64,000 bases of DNA from contig JAUMYN010000001.1 in NCBI GenBank assembly GCA_030528625.1, forward strand, positions 124,001 to 188,000. Direction: 5' to 3'. This DNA is from Candidatus Saccharimonadota bacterium (GTDB lineage: Bacteria > Patescibacteriota > Saccharimonadia > Saccharimonadales > Saccharimonadaceae). The position numbers and the translations under genes are program-made. The notes below the pieces were generated by a model. The model saw nothing but the letters and a program-made list of their open reading frames with translations, had not been told where the DNA came from and did not search any database. Positions 44,017 to 51,074 of the stretch are shown in pieces (position 1 is the first letter of the stretch; each line of letters opens with the position of its first letter).

Positions 44017-44460
44017 CTATTTTTTGCGCTGATCATCAATACTAGTCTCGATAGAAGGAGCATTGAGGGCGAAACCTCCATCTGCGATGGAAAACGGCTG
44101 TCGCAAAAAATTGATAGTGACAGTGGTGCCATTAGGGAGAATCGTGTCTTTTAGGTCATAATTACATTGATCCTTGTCTGCAACATGTCCGTGCTTTTCG
44201 GCAAGTTCGGCAACAGCATCGCAGACCGCTGGCCCTGGCTTGTTGCCGTTTTCGACATTGACAGAGGTGGTATCAATGACTCGAGGGGTGTTTAGGTGGT
44301 TGATACCAGTCACTCCTCCTGTTACTGCAAAAGCGGCTATTACCCCCATAAAAAAGGCTGTAGTAGTCGACTTATCTACCTTTGCGCCCAAGAATTCAGG
44401 GGCCTTATTGCCATTAGCTGCTAAGCTATGTAAATTGTGCTTATTACGAGATTCACTCAT
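44017..44460 (-). CDS. Hypothetical single-TM protein
   Basis: 147 residues. Cytoplasmic start MSESRNKHNLHSL, one membrane helix (about 38-58, TTTAFFMGVIAAFAVTGGVTG), then an outer domain with two Cys (AVCDAV and DQCNYD). No family recognised. The ATG is seven bases after a TAGTAT on the minus strand; the in-frame extension upstream runs into the rpmF region and is rejected. Divergent from rpmF. Confidence 0.6.
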   Translation of the reverse strand: MSESRNKHNLHSLAANGNKAPEFLGAKVDKSTTTAFFMGVIAAFAVTGGVTGINHLNTPRVIDTTSVNVENGNKPGPAVCDAVAELAEKHGHVADKDQCNYDLKDTILPNGTTVTINFLRQPFSIADGGFALNAPSIETSIDDQRKK

Positions 44461-44536
44461 ACCACCGATACTAACACAAACCCCATAAAAAGTCAAGCAT
44501 TTTGCGGTAAAACCTTGAGTAATGCGCCGAAAAACG

Positions 44537-44542
44537 CTATAA
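44537..44542 (+). promoter_or_regulatory. -10 element of the rpmF-nusB-rnc operon
   Basis: TATAAT, 42 bases before the rpmF ATG. The leader contains AAGGAG 8 bases before the start. Confidence 0.6.
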
Positions 44543-44584
44543 TGGACCCAAGTGTTACTATAAACCGAAAAAGGAGATTGTTTT

Positions 44585-44734
44585 ATGGCACAACCAAAAA
44601 AGCATAGCAGCCCGCGTAAGACGGGGTTGCGCCGCAGCCACTTGGTACTAAAGCTGGCGCGCCGTGTCAACGCGACGTCGCCGGTGAAGGCAAAGACCAC
44701 CAAGCGTGAAACGGGCAAAGCCCAGGCCAACTAA
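44585..44734 (+). CDS. rpmF: Large ribosomal subunit protein bL32, short form
   Basis: 49 residues starting MAQPKKHSSPRKTGLRRSHL, the conserved bL32 N-terminus (Met-Ala-x-Pro-Lys, basic, ending in RRSHL). The usual C-terminal zinc ribbon with two CxxC pairs is absent; the end is Lys/Thr/Ala-rich. Length is about ten residues less than typical. Upstream AAGGAG fits a ribosome site. It leads a compact group rpmF-nusB-NUDIX-rnc. Confidence 0.85.
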   Translation: MAQPKKHSSPRKTGLRRSHLVLKLARRVNATSPVKAKTTKRETGKAQAN

Positions 44735-44752
44735 AGAAAGCGAAGCAAACGC

Positions 44753-45208
44753 ATGGCTTCCAACCGTCATCTGGGGCGAATCGTTGCTCTGCAAACGCTC
44801 TACGAATACGAATTTCGTACGCAAGTCGATGATCAGACCGCTTGTTTTCGGGATATTTTGCGCAGAAATTTGCAAAAATACAAGTCGTCGGTCGATGATA
44901 CGGCCTTTGTTGAGGCGCTGGTGGCTGGCGTAGTAGAGCACCAGTCGGAACTAGACGAGCTGCTGACACCTCTGGCGCCAGAATGGCCGCTGGACAGGAT
45001 TGCGCGGATTGATCGGGCAGTGCTCAGGCTGGGCATGTATGAGCTGCGCTATTCACCGAGCGTACCGCCAAAGGTGGTGATTAACGAGGCGGTAGAGCTG
45101 GCCAAAGCGTTTGGTTCGGATAACTCGGGGAAATTTGTGAACGGCGTGCTTGGCACGGCGTATCGCACCCTTTCGGAGGATGCCGACAATGAAGAAAAGC
45201 AACTTTGA
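44753..45208 (+). CDS. nusB: Transcription antitermination factor NusB
   Basis: 151 residues. All-helical RNA-binding protein of rRNA antitermination complexes. Family segments: SNRHLGRIVALQTLYEYEF at the N-terminus, IARIDRAVLRLGMYEL, VPPKVVINEAVELAKAFG, and KFVNGVLG. The next gene overlaps by 20 bases. Confidence 0.95.
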   Translation: MASNRHLGRIVALQTLYEYEFRTQVDDQTACFRDILRRNLQKYKSSVDDTAFVEALVAGVVEHQSELDELLTPLAPEWPLDRIARIDRAVLRLGMYELRYSPSVPPKVVINEAVELAKAFGSDNSGKFVNGVLGTAYRTLSEDADNEEKQL

Positions 45209-45686
45209 TAGCATAAAAAAGTATTTTGGTGGCCGCAAAAAGCCGTCAATTCAAGAAATTGTCCGCGAGCCGACCGCTGGCGGCGTGGTATTTCGACGCA
45301 ATGCCAAGGGCGAGGCGGAGTTTTTGCTGTACCAGGATGCGCGTGACCGCTGGACGATTCCTAAGGGGCATATTGAGCCGGGCGAGTCGGCTCAGGCGGC
45401 GGCTAAGCGCGAAGTGGGCGAAGAGGCTGGTCTGAAGAATGTCGAGGTCATCGGCTGGCTGGGCAAGATCAACTTTCGCTATCGGCGGGTGGATAAACTA
45501 GTGTTGATCAGCCAGCAGGTGTATCTTATTAAGGCGCTCGATCCAAATGAACAGCTGAAAAAAGAGGAATGGATGAATGGCCTGCGGTGGTTCACTTTTC
45601 ACGAGGCGCTGGACGAGATTGAGTACGAGGATATTGGCAAACTGATCTTGTTGGCGATGAAACGGATTCGACAGGAGAATTTGTAG
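45189..45686 (+). CDS. NUDIX hydrolase
   Basis: 165 residues. A short basic N-terminus, then AGGVVFRRNAKGEAEFLLYQ and an intact NUDIX box: GHIEPGESAQAAAKREVGEE followed by AG. The box resembles Ap4A or ADP-ribose pyrophosphatases more than MutT, but the substrate cannot be told. It overlaps nusB and abuts rnc, so co-expression with RNA-processing genes is likely. Confidence 0.87.
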   Translation: MKKSNFDSIKKYFGGRKKPSIQEIVREPTAGGVVFRRNAKGEAEFLLYQDARDRWTIPKGHIEPGESAQAAAKREVGEEAGLKNVEVIGWLGKINFRYRRVDKLVLISQQVYLIKALDPNEQLKKEEWMNGLRWFTFHEALDEIEYEDIGKLILLAMKRIRQENL

Positions 45687-46403
45687 ATGAGTGGTATGAA
45701 TTTGGCGCCCTATCAGGAGTTTGCCCGTGAGCGTCTTGGGTTTGAATTCACAAACCTTGATCTATTAGTAACAGCGCTGACGCATCGCAGCTATGTTAAT
45801 GAACATAAATCAGTCAGCGAGCACAATGAGCGATTGGAATTTCTGGGTGACGCGGTATTGGAGTTGGTAGTAACGAAGTATTTGTACGAGCATTTTACCG
45901 AGCCAGAGGGGGTGTTGACAGCCTGGCGAGCGGCTCTGGTGCGCACTGAAAGCATTGGCGCGGCTGGCGAGGCGCTGGGGTATGGGCCGTTACTGCGGAT
46001 GTCAAAGGGCGAGAAAAATGGTTCGGAGCGGGCCAGGTTGCAGATGATGGCGAATGCATTTGAAGCGGTGATTGGTGCGATTTATCTGGAGCGAGGATTC
46101 GCGGCAGCCCAAGAGGTGATTGCGCAATATATCTTAAGCAAGCTGGACGCTATTTTGGCTTCTGGCAGTTGGCGCGACCCCAAGTCGCATCTTCAGGAAC
46201 TGTCACAGCGTATTGATAATCACACGCCGGTCTACAAGGTACTGGGCGAAGAAGGGCCTGATCACGACAAGGTGTTTCGGATCGGTGTGTTTGTGGGCGA
46301 GCGGCTGATGGGTACCGGACTGGGGCCATCCAAGCAGGCAGGGCAACAGGCGGCCGCCGAGCGGGCAATCGCGGCGTATCAGGCGCAAGAGGCCCCTCGC
46401 TAG
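45687..46403 (+). CDS. rnc: Ribonuclease III
   Basis: 238 residues. Cuts double-stranded RNA during rRNA and mRNA maturation. The signature HNERLEFLGDAVLELVV contains the catalytic acidic cluster and a later AFEAVIGAIYLERGF gives the second Asp/Glu pair region. The C-terminal dsRNA-binding domain runs from about 160 (DPKSHLQELSQ) to GPSKQAGQQAAAERAIAAY. The ATG directly follows the NUDIX stop. Confidence 0.97.
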   Translation: MSGMNLAPYQEFARERLGFEFTNLDLLVTALTHRSYVNEHKSVSEHNERLEFLGDAVLELVVTKYLYEHFTEPEGVLTAWRAALVRTESIGAAGEALGYGPLLRMSKGEKNGSERARLQMMANAFEAVIGAIYLERGFAAAQEVIAQYILSKLDAILASGSWRDPKSHLQELSQRIDNHTPVYKVLGEEGPDHDKVFRIGVFVGERLMGTGLGPSKQAGQQAAAERAIAAYQAQEAPR

Positions 46404-46429
46404 CCAGGGTTTGCACCGAGAAGCGCTTG

Positions 46430-46438
46430 TGCTATACT
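46430..46438 (+). promoter_or_regulatory. Extended -10 promoter of the KH-protein gene
   Basis: TGCTATACT, 33 bases before the ATG. The leader holds AGGAGGAGGGG, so the gene is translated from a leadered mRNA. Confidence 0.65.
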
Positions 46439-46471
46439 GAAGGCACAGCATAATCCAGGAGGAGGGGCAGA

Positions 46472-46861
46472 ATGTCAACGATTGACCAGCAATTTGTAGA
46501 GTATATTATCAAATCACTTGTCGAGCATCCGGACGACGTGATTGTTGAGCGGCTGATTGACGAAAAGGGAGTATTACTTACCCTGACGGTCAATCCAGAG
46601 GATTTGGGGCGAGTGATCGGCAAGCGCGGCGGCACGGCGCAAAGCGTGCGGACGCTGCTGAGGGCGCTGGGCACCAAGAATGATGCGCGTTACAACTTAA
46701 AAATCGTCAACAATGACGGTTTTACCGGCTCACAGCAGCAATCGCAGAGCGATGATGATGCGATTGTGGACAACTCAACAGATGAGCCTGTGGAAAGTGG
46801 CTCATCATATGCCGAAAATGCTCGAAAAGAGCTTGCGGAACTCGACGACCTTGATATATAA
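46472..46861 (+). CDS. KH-domain RNA-binding protein (KhpA-like)
   Basis: 129 residues. Residues 1-80 match the KhpA/YlqC family: QFVEYIIKSLVEHPDDV then the KH GxxG loop in RVIGKRGGTAQSVRTLLRAL. A polar, acidic tail (Gln/Ser/Asp-rich) extends the protein by about 45 residues over the usual 75-80. KhpA and its partner bind small RNAs and mRNAs in Gram-positive bacteria. AGGAGGAGGGG precedes the ATG. Confidence 0.88.
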   Translation: MSTIDQQFVEYIIKSLVEHPDDVIVERLIDEKGVLLTLTVNPEDLGRVIGKRGGTAQSVRTLLRALGTKNDARYNLKIVNNDGFTGSQQQSQSDDDAIVDNSTDEPVESGSSYAENARKELAELDDLDI

Positions 46862-46898
46862 TCATAAACAAGTTCAAGCACGGACTATGCGAGAACGA

Positions 46899-46932
46899 GC
46901 TCTATGCGAGCAACGGGTATCCCGTTGAGAGC
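46899..46932 (+). other. Two-part hairpin in the KH/trmD intergenic region
   Basis: Inner perfect stem CAACGGG-tat-CCCGTTG (46911-46927) framed by an outer GCTCT / AGAGC pair. No T run follows. It lies in the 3' region of the KH gene upstream of a separate terminator, so it may stabilise the transcript or mark a small RNA. Confidence 0.4.
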
Positions 46933-46944
46933 CTTATTTGTGCT

Positions 46945-46981
46945 AAAAAACCGCCACTGGTGTATACCGAGGCGGTTTTTT
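46945..46981 (+). terminator. Rho-independent terminator before trmD
   Basis: Eleven-base stem AAAAAACCGCC / GGCGGTTTTTT. The trmD promoter begins three bases later. Confidence 0.88.
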
Positions 46982-46983
46982 GG

Positions 46984-46992
46984 TGCTATACT
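46984..46992 (+). promoter_or_regulatory. Extended -10 promoter of trmD
   Basis: TGCTATACT with seven bases to ATG 47000, directly behind a terminator. Confidence 0.65.
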
Positions 46993-46999
46993 AGAACAG

Positions 47000-47689
47000 A
47001 TGAGACGATTTCAAGTAATTACGCTGTTTCCCGAGATGTTTCCTGGCGTATTTGAGCAGTCGATGCTGTGGAAGGCGCAGAAAGATGGTATTGTGCGGTT
47101 GGAGACGGTGGATCTTCGGCAGTTCGGTCTCGGGCCGCGTCGCCAGGTGGATGATACGCCGTATGGCGGCGGCGATGGGATGCTGTTGATGATCGAGCCG
47201 TTGTGGAAGGCAGTGGAGTATGCCAGGGCGCAGGATCCGACGGCGCGGGTGGTGCTAATGAGTCCGCGCGGCCAGCGCTGGCGTCAGGCGATGGCGCAGA
47301 CCGAAGCCGCGAAAGAGCATGGTTATATTTTTATTTGCGGGCGCTACGAGGGTGTGGATGAGCGGATTATGGAGTTGGTAGATGAGTGCTGGAGTATCGG
47401 CGACATGGTGCTGACGGGTGGCGAGCTGCCGGCGATGACGATGATCGATAGCATCGTGCGGCTGCTGCCGGGTGTATTGGGCGGCGAAACCAGCGCGGTG
47501 ATCGAAAGTTTCTCGGACGGCGAGACGCTGGAGTATCCGCAGTACACGCGGCCGGAGGAGTTTCGGGGACTGCGGGTGCCAGAGGTACTACTGAGCGGCC
47601 ACCACGGCAAGATTGCCGAGTGGCGTAGCGCAGCGTCGGCGCGACTGACGGCGCAAAAACACAATCACTACGGAAAATCCCCTCAGTAG
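47000..47689 (+). CDS. trmD: tRNA (guanine-37-N1)-methyltransferase
   Basis: 229 residues. SPOUT-fold enzyme that methylates G37 and prevents frameshifting. Motifs: FPEMFPGVFEQSM, PYGGGDGMLL, VLMSPRGQRW, FICGRYEGVDERI, and SIGDMVLTGGELPAM (trefoil knot), all family-typical. Start chosen after TGCTATACT (seven bases); an in-frame longer reading crosses the terminator. It is not in the usual rimM-trmD-rplS operon. Confidence 0.97.
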   Translation: MRRFQVITLFPEMFPGVFEQSMLWKAQKDGIVRLETVDLRQFGLGPRRQVDDTPYGGGDGMLLMIEPLWKAVEYARAQDPTARVVLMSPRGQRWRQAMAQTEAAKEHGYIFICGRYEGVDERIMELVDECWSIGDMVLTGGELPAMTMIDSIVRLLPGVLGGETSAVIESFSDGETLEYPQYTRPEEFRGLRVPEVLLSGHHGKIAEWRSAASARLTAQKHNHYGKSPQ

Positions 47690-47698
47690 AGGGGGTTT
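47676..47698 (+). terminator. Terminator after trmD
   Basis: Stem AATCCCCTC / GAGGGGGTT with a four-base loop overlapping the last codons. Weak T run. Confidence 0.55.
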
Positions 47699-47865
47699 CG
47701 CGTGTTGTGGTGGATGTCGTAGAGCGAAAGAAACTGTGTTGGTGTTTGTGTTTGTTACGTTCGCTTGTTGCTACTGTACGGCTTTTTATGAAAAAGCGCA
47801 AGAGGTTTGGTAAAAAATACAACATGCTTGAGCTTTGGCGGATAGCCCGGTATACTGAAGGTAAG

Positions 47866-48303
47866 ATGAAACGACGCAAAGGTATCGCCTGTCCAGCGAC
47901 GCAGCAGTTACTGCGCTGGCTGCTGGCAGGGTATGTATTATTGATGCTGCTGGGCCAGCTGTTTACCTTTGAAAAATTCCCAGGTTTGATAAGCCCTGTC
48001 TTGGGTGATGGGCTGGCGGCTGGCATGGCGATCGCGCTGGTGTTGGCAGAGTTGCTGGCGTTACCGTTTTGGTTGGATATGGTGGTGGCGTCATGGCTGC
48101 GGCAGCTCAGCCGCTGGGCTGGCGGCGCGGCATTGCTGCTGCTGGCAGTTGTCGAGTGGGCTGCCCAGCAACAGGGGGTATCGGCGTTGTTTGGAGCGAC
48201 TTTGGAGCTGCCGAGCGGCGGCTGGTTGGCGACACTGATCACCGCCTTGATGGTGTTGGCACTGTGGGCGGTCTGGCCAGTTGCCAAACAAAGCAAAAAG
48301 TGA
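47866..48303 (+). CDS. Hypothetical four-TM protein
   Basis: 145 residues beginning MKRRKGIACPATQQLLRW, with four hydrophobic segments and a short basic tail. It has a DoxX-like feel but no diagnostic motif, so it is unassigned. TATACT ends nine bases before this ATG. A longer frame begins at 47707 but its first 53 residues contain the promoter and look random. Confidence 0.6.
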   Translation: MKRRKGIACPATQQLLRWLLAGYVLLMLLGQLFTFEKFPGLISPVLGDGLAAGMAIALVLAELLALPFWLDMVVASWLRQLSRWAGGAALLLLAVVEWAAQQQGVSALFGATLELPSGGWLATLITALMVLALWAVWPVAKQSKK

Positions 48304-48316
48304 AATAATACCACTA

Positions 48317-49246
48317 ATGGAGGTGGTATCTCATCAGGCGGATGGCGAGCGCTGCGCGTACTCGCTGCGGCAGCGTGTGCGGCGGGGTATGACATGGGTG
48401 GCGCTTGGCGCCATGCTGCTGACTATGGAGCGGGGCGGGGAGCCTTTTGGCGAAGTGCCGTACCTGCCGGGTTCATATGTGGTTGCCATGGGTGATTCGA
48501 TTACGTCTGGCGAGGGTAATCCGCCGTTTATGGCGGGGACGGCTGGCCAGTGTAATCGCAGTACGGCGGCCTATCCTCAGCAGCTGGCCGATCGCTACGG
48601 GTTTGGGCTGAAAAATGTGGCTTGTTCGGGGGCGAACATTGATGATATAGCGCAAGGGAAGTTTGGCGAGCCGGGGCAGCTGGACGCGCTGGATTCGACA
48701 GTGCGACTGGTGTTTATTACCGCGGGGATTAGCGAAACGCATCTGTATGATTTTGCGGTGCGTTGTACGGAAGGAGATCGGTGCGAAAGCGGTGTTGATC
48801 CGGCGACGGACGAAGCACTTGATCGGCAGCGTCAGCATACGCCGCCCCGGCTGGCAGCGCTCTATGTGCGGATTGCCCAGCAAGCACCGCAGGCAGATAT
48901 TTTTGTAGTGCAGTATCCTCAGTTGGCGAATAGCCAAGACGGCTGCCTGTTGCCAGGTTTTCCTAACCTGAGCCGGACAACTGAGCGGTATATAGCGGCG
49001 ACTAATCAGGCGATACTTCAGGCAGTTCAGCAGGCAAATGCTGAGCTGGGCGCGGAGCGGATTATTGTTGTACCTTCGGCCCAGCGGAGCGCCTGCCAGC
49101 GACCACTGACGACAGTATGGTGGACGAATGAGCAGAATCCCACCGGTATGGCTCATCCGAATACCAGCGGCCACTTCTTTATCGCGGCTGCGGTAGCGGA
49201 GCAGATGACGCGCCATTGCGACAAGGTTGCTGCCCGTCGCTGTTAG
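48317..49246 (+). CDS. Secreted or anchored SGNH/GDSL hydrolase
   Basis: 309 residues. A membrane or signal segment near residues 25-37 (MTWVALGAMLLTM) precedes the catalytic domain: block I VVAMGDSITSGEGN (nucleophile Ser), an NVACSGANIDDI segment (block II), and AHPNTSGH (block V His). Pairs of Cys suggest disulfides in an exported enzyme. The family includes esterases and lipases acting on lipids or polysaccharide esters. The start is uncertain (ATG 48317 or ATG 48389). Confidence 0.82.
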   Translation: MEVVSHQADGERCAYSLRQRVRRGMTWVALGAMLLTMERGGEPFGEVPYLPGSYVVAMGDSITSGEGNPPFMAGTAGQCNRSTAAYPQQLADRYGFGLKNVACSGANIDDIAQGKFGEPGQLDALDSTVRLVFITAGISETHLYDFAVRCTEGDRCESGVDPATDEALDRQRQHTPPRLAALYVRIAQQAPQADIFVVQYPQLANSQDGCLLPGFPNLSRTTERYIAATNQAILQAVQQANAELGAERIIVVPSAQRSACQRPLTTVWWTNEQNPTGMAHPNTSGHFFIAAAVAEQMTRHCDKVAARRC

Positions 49247-49261
49247 TCAACCAAAAAAGCG
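49244..49261 (+). repeat. 18-bp direct repeat, left copy
   Basis: TAGTCAACCAAAAAAGCG, identical to 53803-53820. It straddles the SGNH stop codon and the following terminator and marks the left edge of the AT-richer defence island. Confidence 0.8.
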
Positions 49262-49288
49262 AAGCAAGGCGCTCCGCGTTTTTGTTTG
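49255..49288. terminator. Terminator after the SGNH hydrolase gene
   Basis: Imperfect stem GCGAAGC / GCTCCGC (one mismatch) between an A run and a T run, so it can act on either strand. Confidence 0.6.
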
Positions 49289-49516
49289 TTCCCCGAGCTA
49301 TTACATAAAAGCCGATTCTTTGATAATATTATAATTACTGTTGTGCAAAGCTATAATTTTCTGCTACGCACACGTTTAATAACTACTGTCTATACTAAAT
49401 GCTACGATTAATTAAAATAAGACAATATCAGGGCAAAAATAATCTAATACGGGTAAAATTAGTATGTTTTCATGGTATGTTAAATGGTGATGTCGTATCT
49501 GGCTTGGGGACGCTGT

Positions 49517-50362
49517 ATGGATAGTCTTGAAGTTCAGACAGCGCTTATTCTTGGTGATTGCCTTGAGGAGTTGAAAAAGTTAGAAGCGAAATCCGTAAAT
49601 CTAATTGTTACTTCGCCGCCCTATGCCGACCAACGTACTAGTACGTATGGCGGCATAAAACCCGATAAGTATGTCGAATGGTTTATCCCAATTGCGGCAG
49701 AGCTAAAGCGGGTACTAAAAGATGACGGTACTTTTATTCTCAACATCAAGGAGCGCGTCGCAAATGGCGAGAGACACACATATGTCCTTGAACTTATACA
49801 GGCCCTACGCGAGCAAGGTTGGTTATGGACCGAGGAATTTATTTGGCATAAGAAAAATAGCCATCCTGGTAAATGGCCAAACCGATTTCGCGACAGCTGG
49901 GAGCGACTTTTGCAGTTCAATCTTGATAGAAAATTTGCTATGTACCAAGATGCGGTTATGGTGCCAGTTGGGGACTGGAGTAAGGCACGACTCAAAAACC
50001 TAAGTGAAACTGACAAGCGACGAGATAATTCCAAAGTCGGTAGTGGATTTGGTAAAAACATCTCAAATTGGGTAGGCCGCGATATGGTTTACCCAAGCAA
50101 CGTTCTTTACCTTGCGCCTGAGGCCGGCAATAAAAGTCACAGTGCCGTATTTCCTGAGAGCTTGCCAGAGTGGTTTATTAAATTGTTTACTAAAGAAGGT
50201 GACTTGGTGCTTGACCCCTTTGTTGGGTCCGGAACCACCAGCGTAGTTGCCAAGCGATTGAAACGTAGCAGTATTGGTATAGATTTGATGCAAGAATATA
50301 TAGATTATGCAAAGGAAAGGATCGAGAAAATCGATGACAAGCAACTCTCAATTGGACTATAG
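49517..50362 (+). CDS. DNA methyltransferase (N4-cytosine/N6-adenine, beta-type order)
   Basis: 281 residues. Motif IV TSPPYADQR is near residue 37 and the SAM-binding motif I DPFVGSGTTSVVAKRL near 230, giving the beta-class order. Ser-Pro-Pro-Tyr favours N4-cytosine or beta N6-adenine methylation. Start at ATG 49517 has GGGGA seven bases upstream; a longer in-frame ATG at 49484 is less likely. The next gene overlaps by 29 bases. Protective half of a restriction-modification pair. Codons are AT-richer than in flanking genes. Confidence 0.88.
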   Translation: MDSLEVQTALILGDCLEELKKLEAKSVNLIVTSPPYADQRTSTYGGIKPDKYVEWFIPIAAELKRVLKDDGTFILNIKERVANGERHTYVLELIQALREQGWLWTEEFIWHKKNSHPGKWPNRFRDSWERLLQFNLDRKFAMYQDAVMVPVGDWSKARLKNLSETDKRRDNSKVGSGFGKNISNWVGRDMVYPSNVLYLAPEAGNKSHSAVFPESLPEWFIKLFTKEGDLVLDPFVGSGTTSVVAKRLKRSSIGIDLMQEYIDYAKERIEKIDDKQLSIGL

Positions 50363-51074
50363 CACTCTTTCAAAGTTTATAACAACGAATTTGGTTGAGC
50401 CATTTTACAAGGATCGATTTAATAAGCTAGATGAAGTGCGCCTAATGTCGGTTTTGCGGCGGAAAAATCCGTATCTATTCAAGACAAAAAATGTTCAGAC
50501 AGCTGAACAACTTGTGCGGCAAATTCTCGATGCATATTTGTCATCGCGCGAGGAAACCGTCTTTGGAACATATCTTGAACAGCTTTCCATCCACGTCTGT
50601 AGCCTGGTGTATGGTGGGCGCAAATCTGCCGCTGAAGGAATTGATATGGAGTTCGAAAAAGACGGAAATTACTATCTAGTCGCAATCAAAAGTGGCCCAA
50701 ACTGGGCAAATAGCAGCCAAATAAGCAAAATGAAAGCCAACTTTCGGACTGCGAAGCGTGTTCTGGGAACAAATAGCCGAAAACAAAATGTCGTCGCTGT
50801 AAACGGCTGTTGTTATGGTAAAGATGGTACACCTGATAAGGGGGAATATTTGAAGTTATGCGGCCAACGTTACTGGGAGTTTATTTCTGGCGATAGTAAT
50901 CTCTATCTTGAAATGATCAAACCACTCGGACAGCAAGTCAAGGAAAAAGACGAGCAATTCGAGGAGCGTTATGTTCAGAAGGTCAACGAGATGGCGCAGC
51001 AAATGCTCAATGAGTTTTGTAAAAATGGGCTTATTGATTGGGAGAAGTTAGTTAAGTTTAACTCTGGAAAGTAA
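50334..51074 (+). CDS. PmeII-like type II restriction endonuclease
   Basis: 246 residues. The core reads GGRKSAAEGIDMEFEKDG then YYLVAIKSGPNWANSSQISK, a PD-(D/E)xK-like arrangement with Asp followed by AIK. NVVAVNGCCYG comes later. The set recalls the PmeII family of type II nucleases. The recognition site cannot be inferred. Start ATG has AAGGA upstream and overlaps the methyltransferase, consistent with coupled expression. Confidence 0.75.
   Translation: MTSNSQLDYSTLSKFITTNLVEPFYKDRFNKLDEVRLMSVLRRKNPYLFKTKNVQTAEQLVRQILDAYLSSREETVFGTYLEQLSIHVCSLVYGGRKSAAEGIDMEFEKDGNYYLVAIKSGPNWANSSQISKMKANFRTAKRVLGTNSRKQNVVAVNGCCYGKDGTPDKGEYLKLCGQRYWEFISGDSNLYLEMIKPLGQQVKEKDEQFEERYVQKVNEMAQQMLNEFCKNGLIDWEKLVKFNSGK

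Noticed and set aside
44461-44730. 90-residue N-terminal extension of the minus-strand protein ending at 44017
   Set aside because: It lies opposite rpmF and its promoter; the ATG at 44460 follows a -10 element by seven bases.
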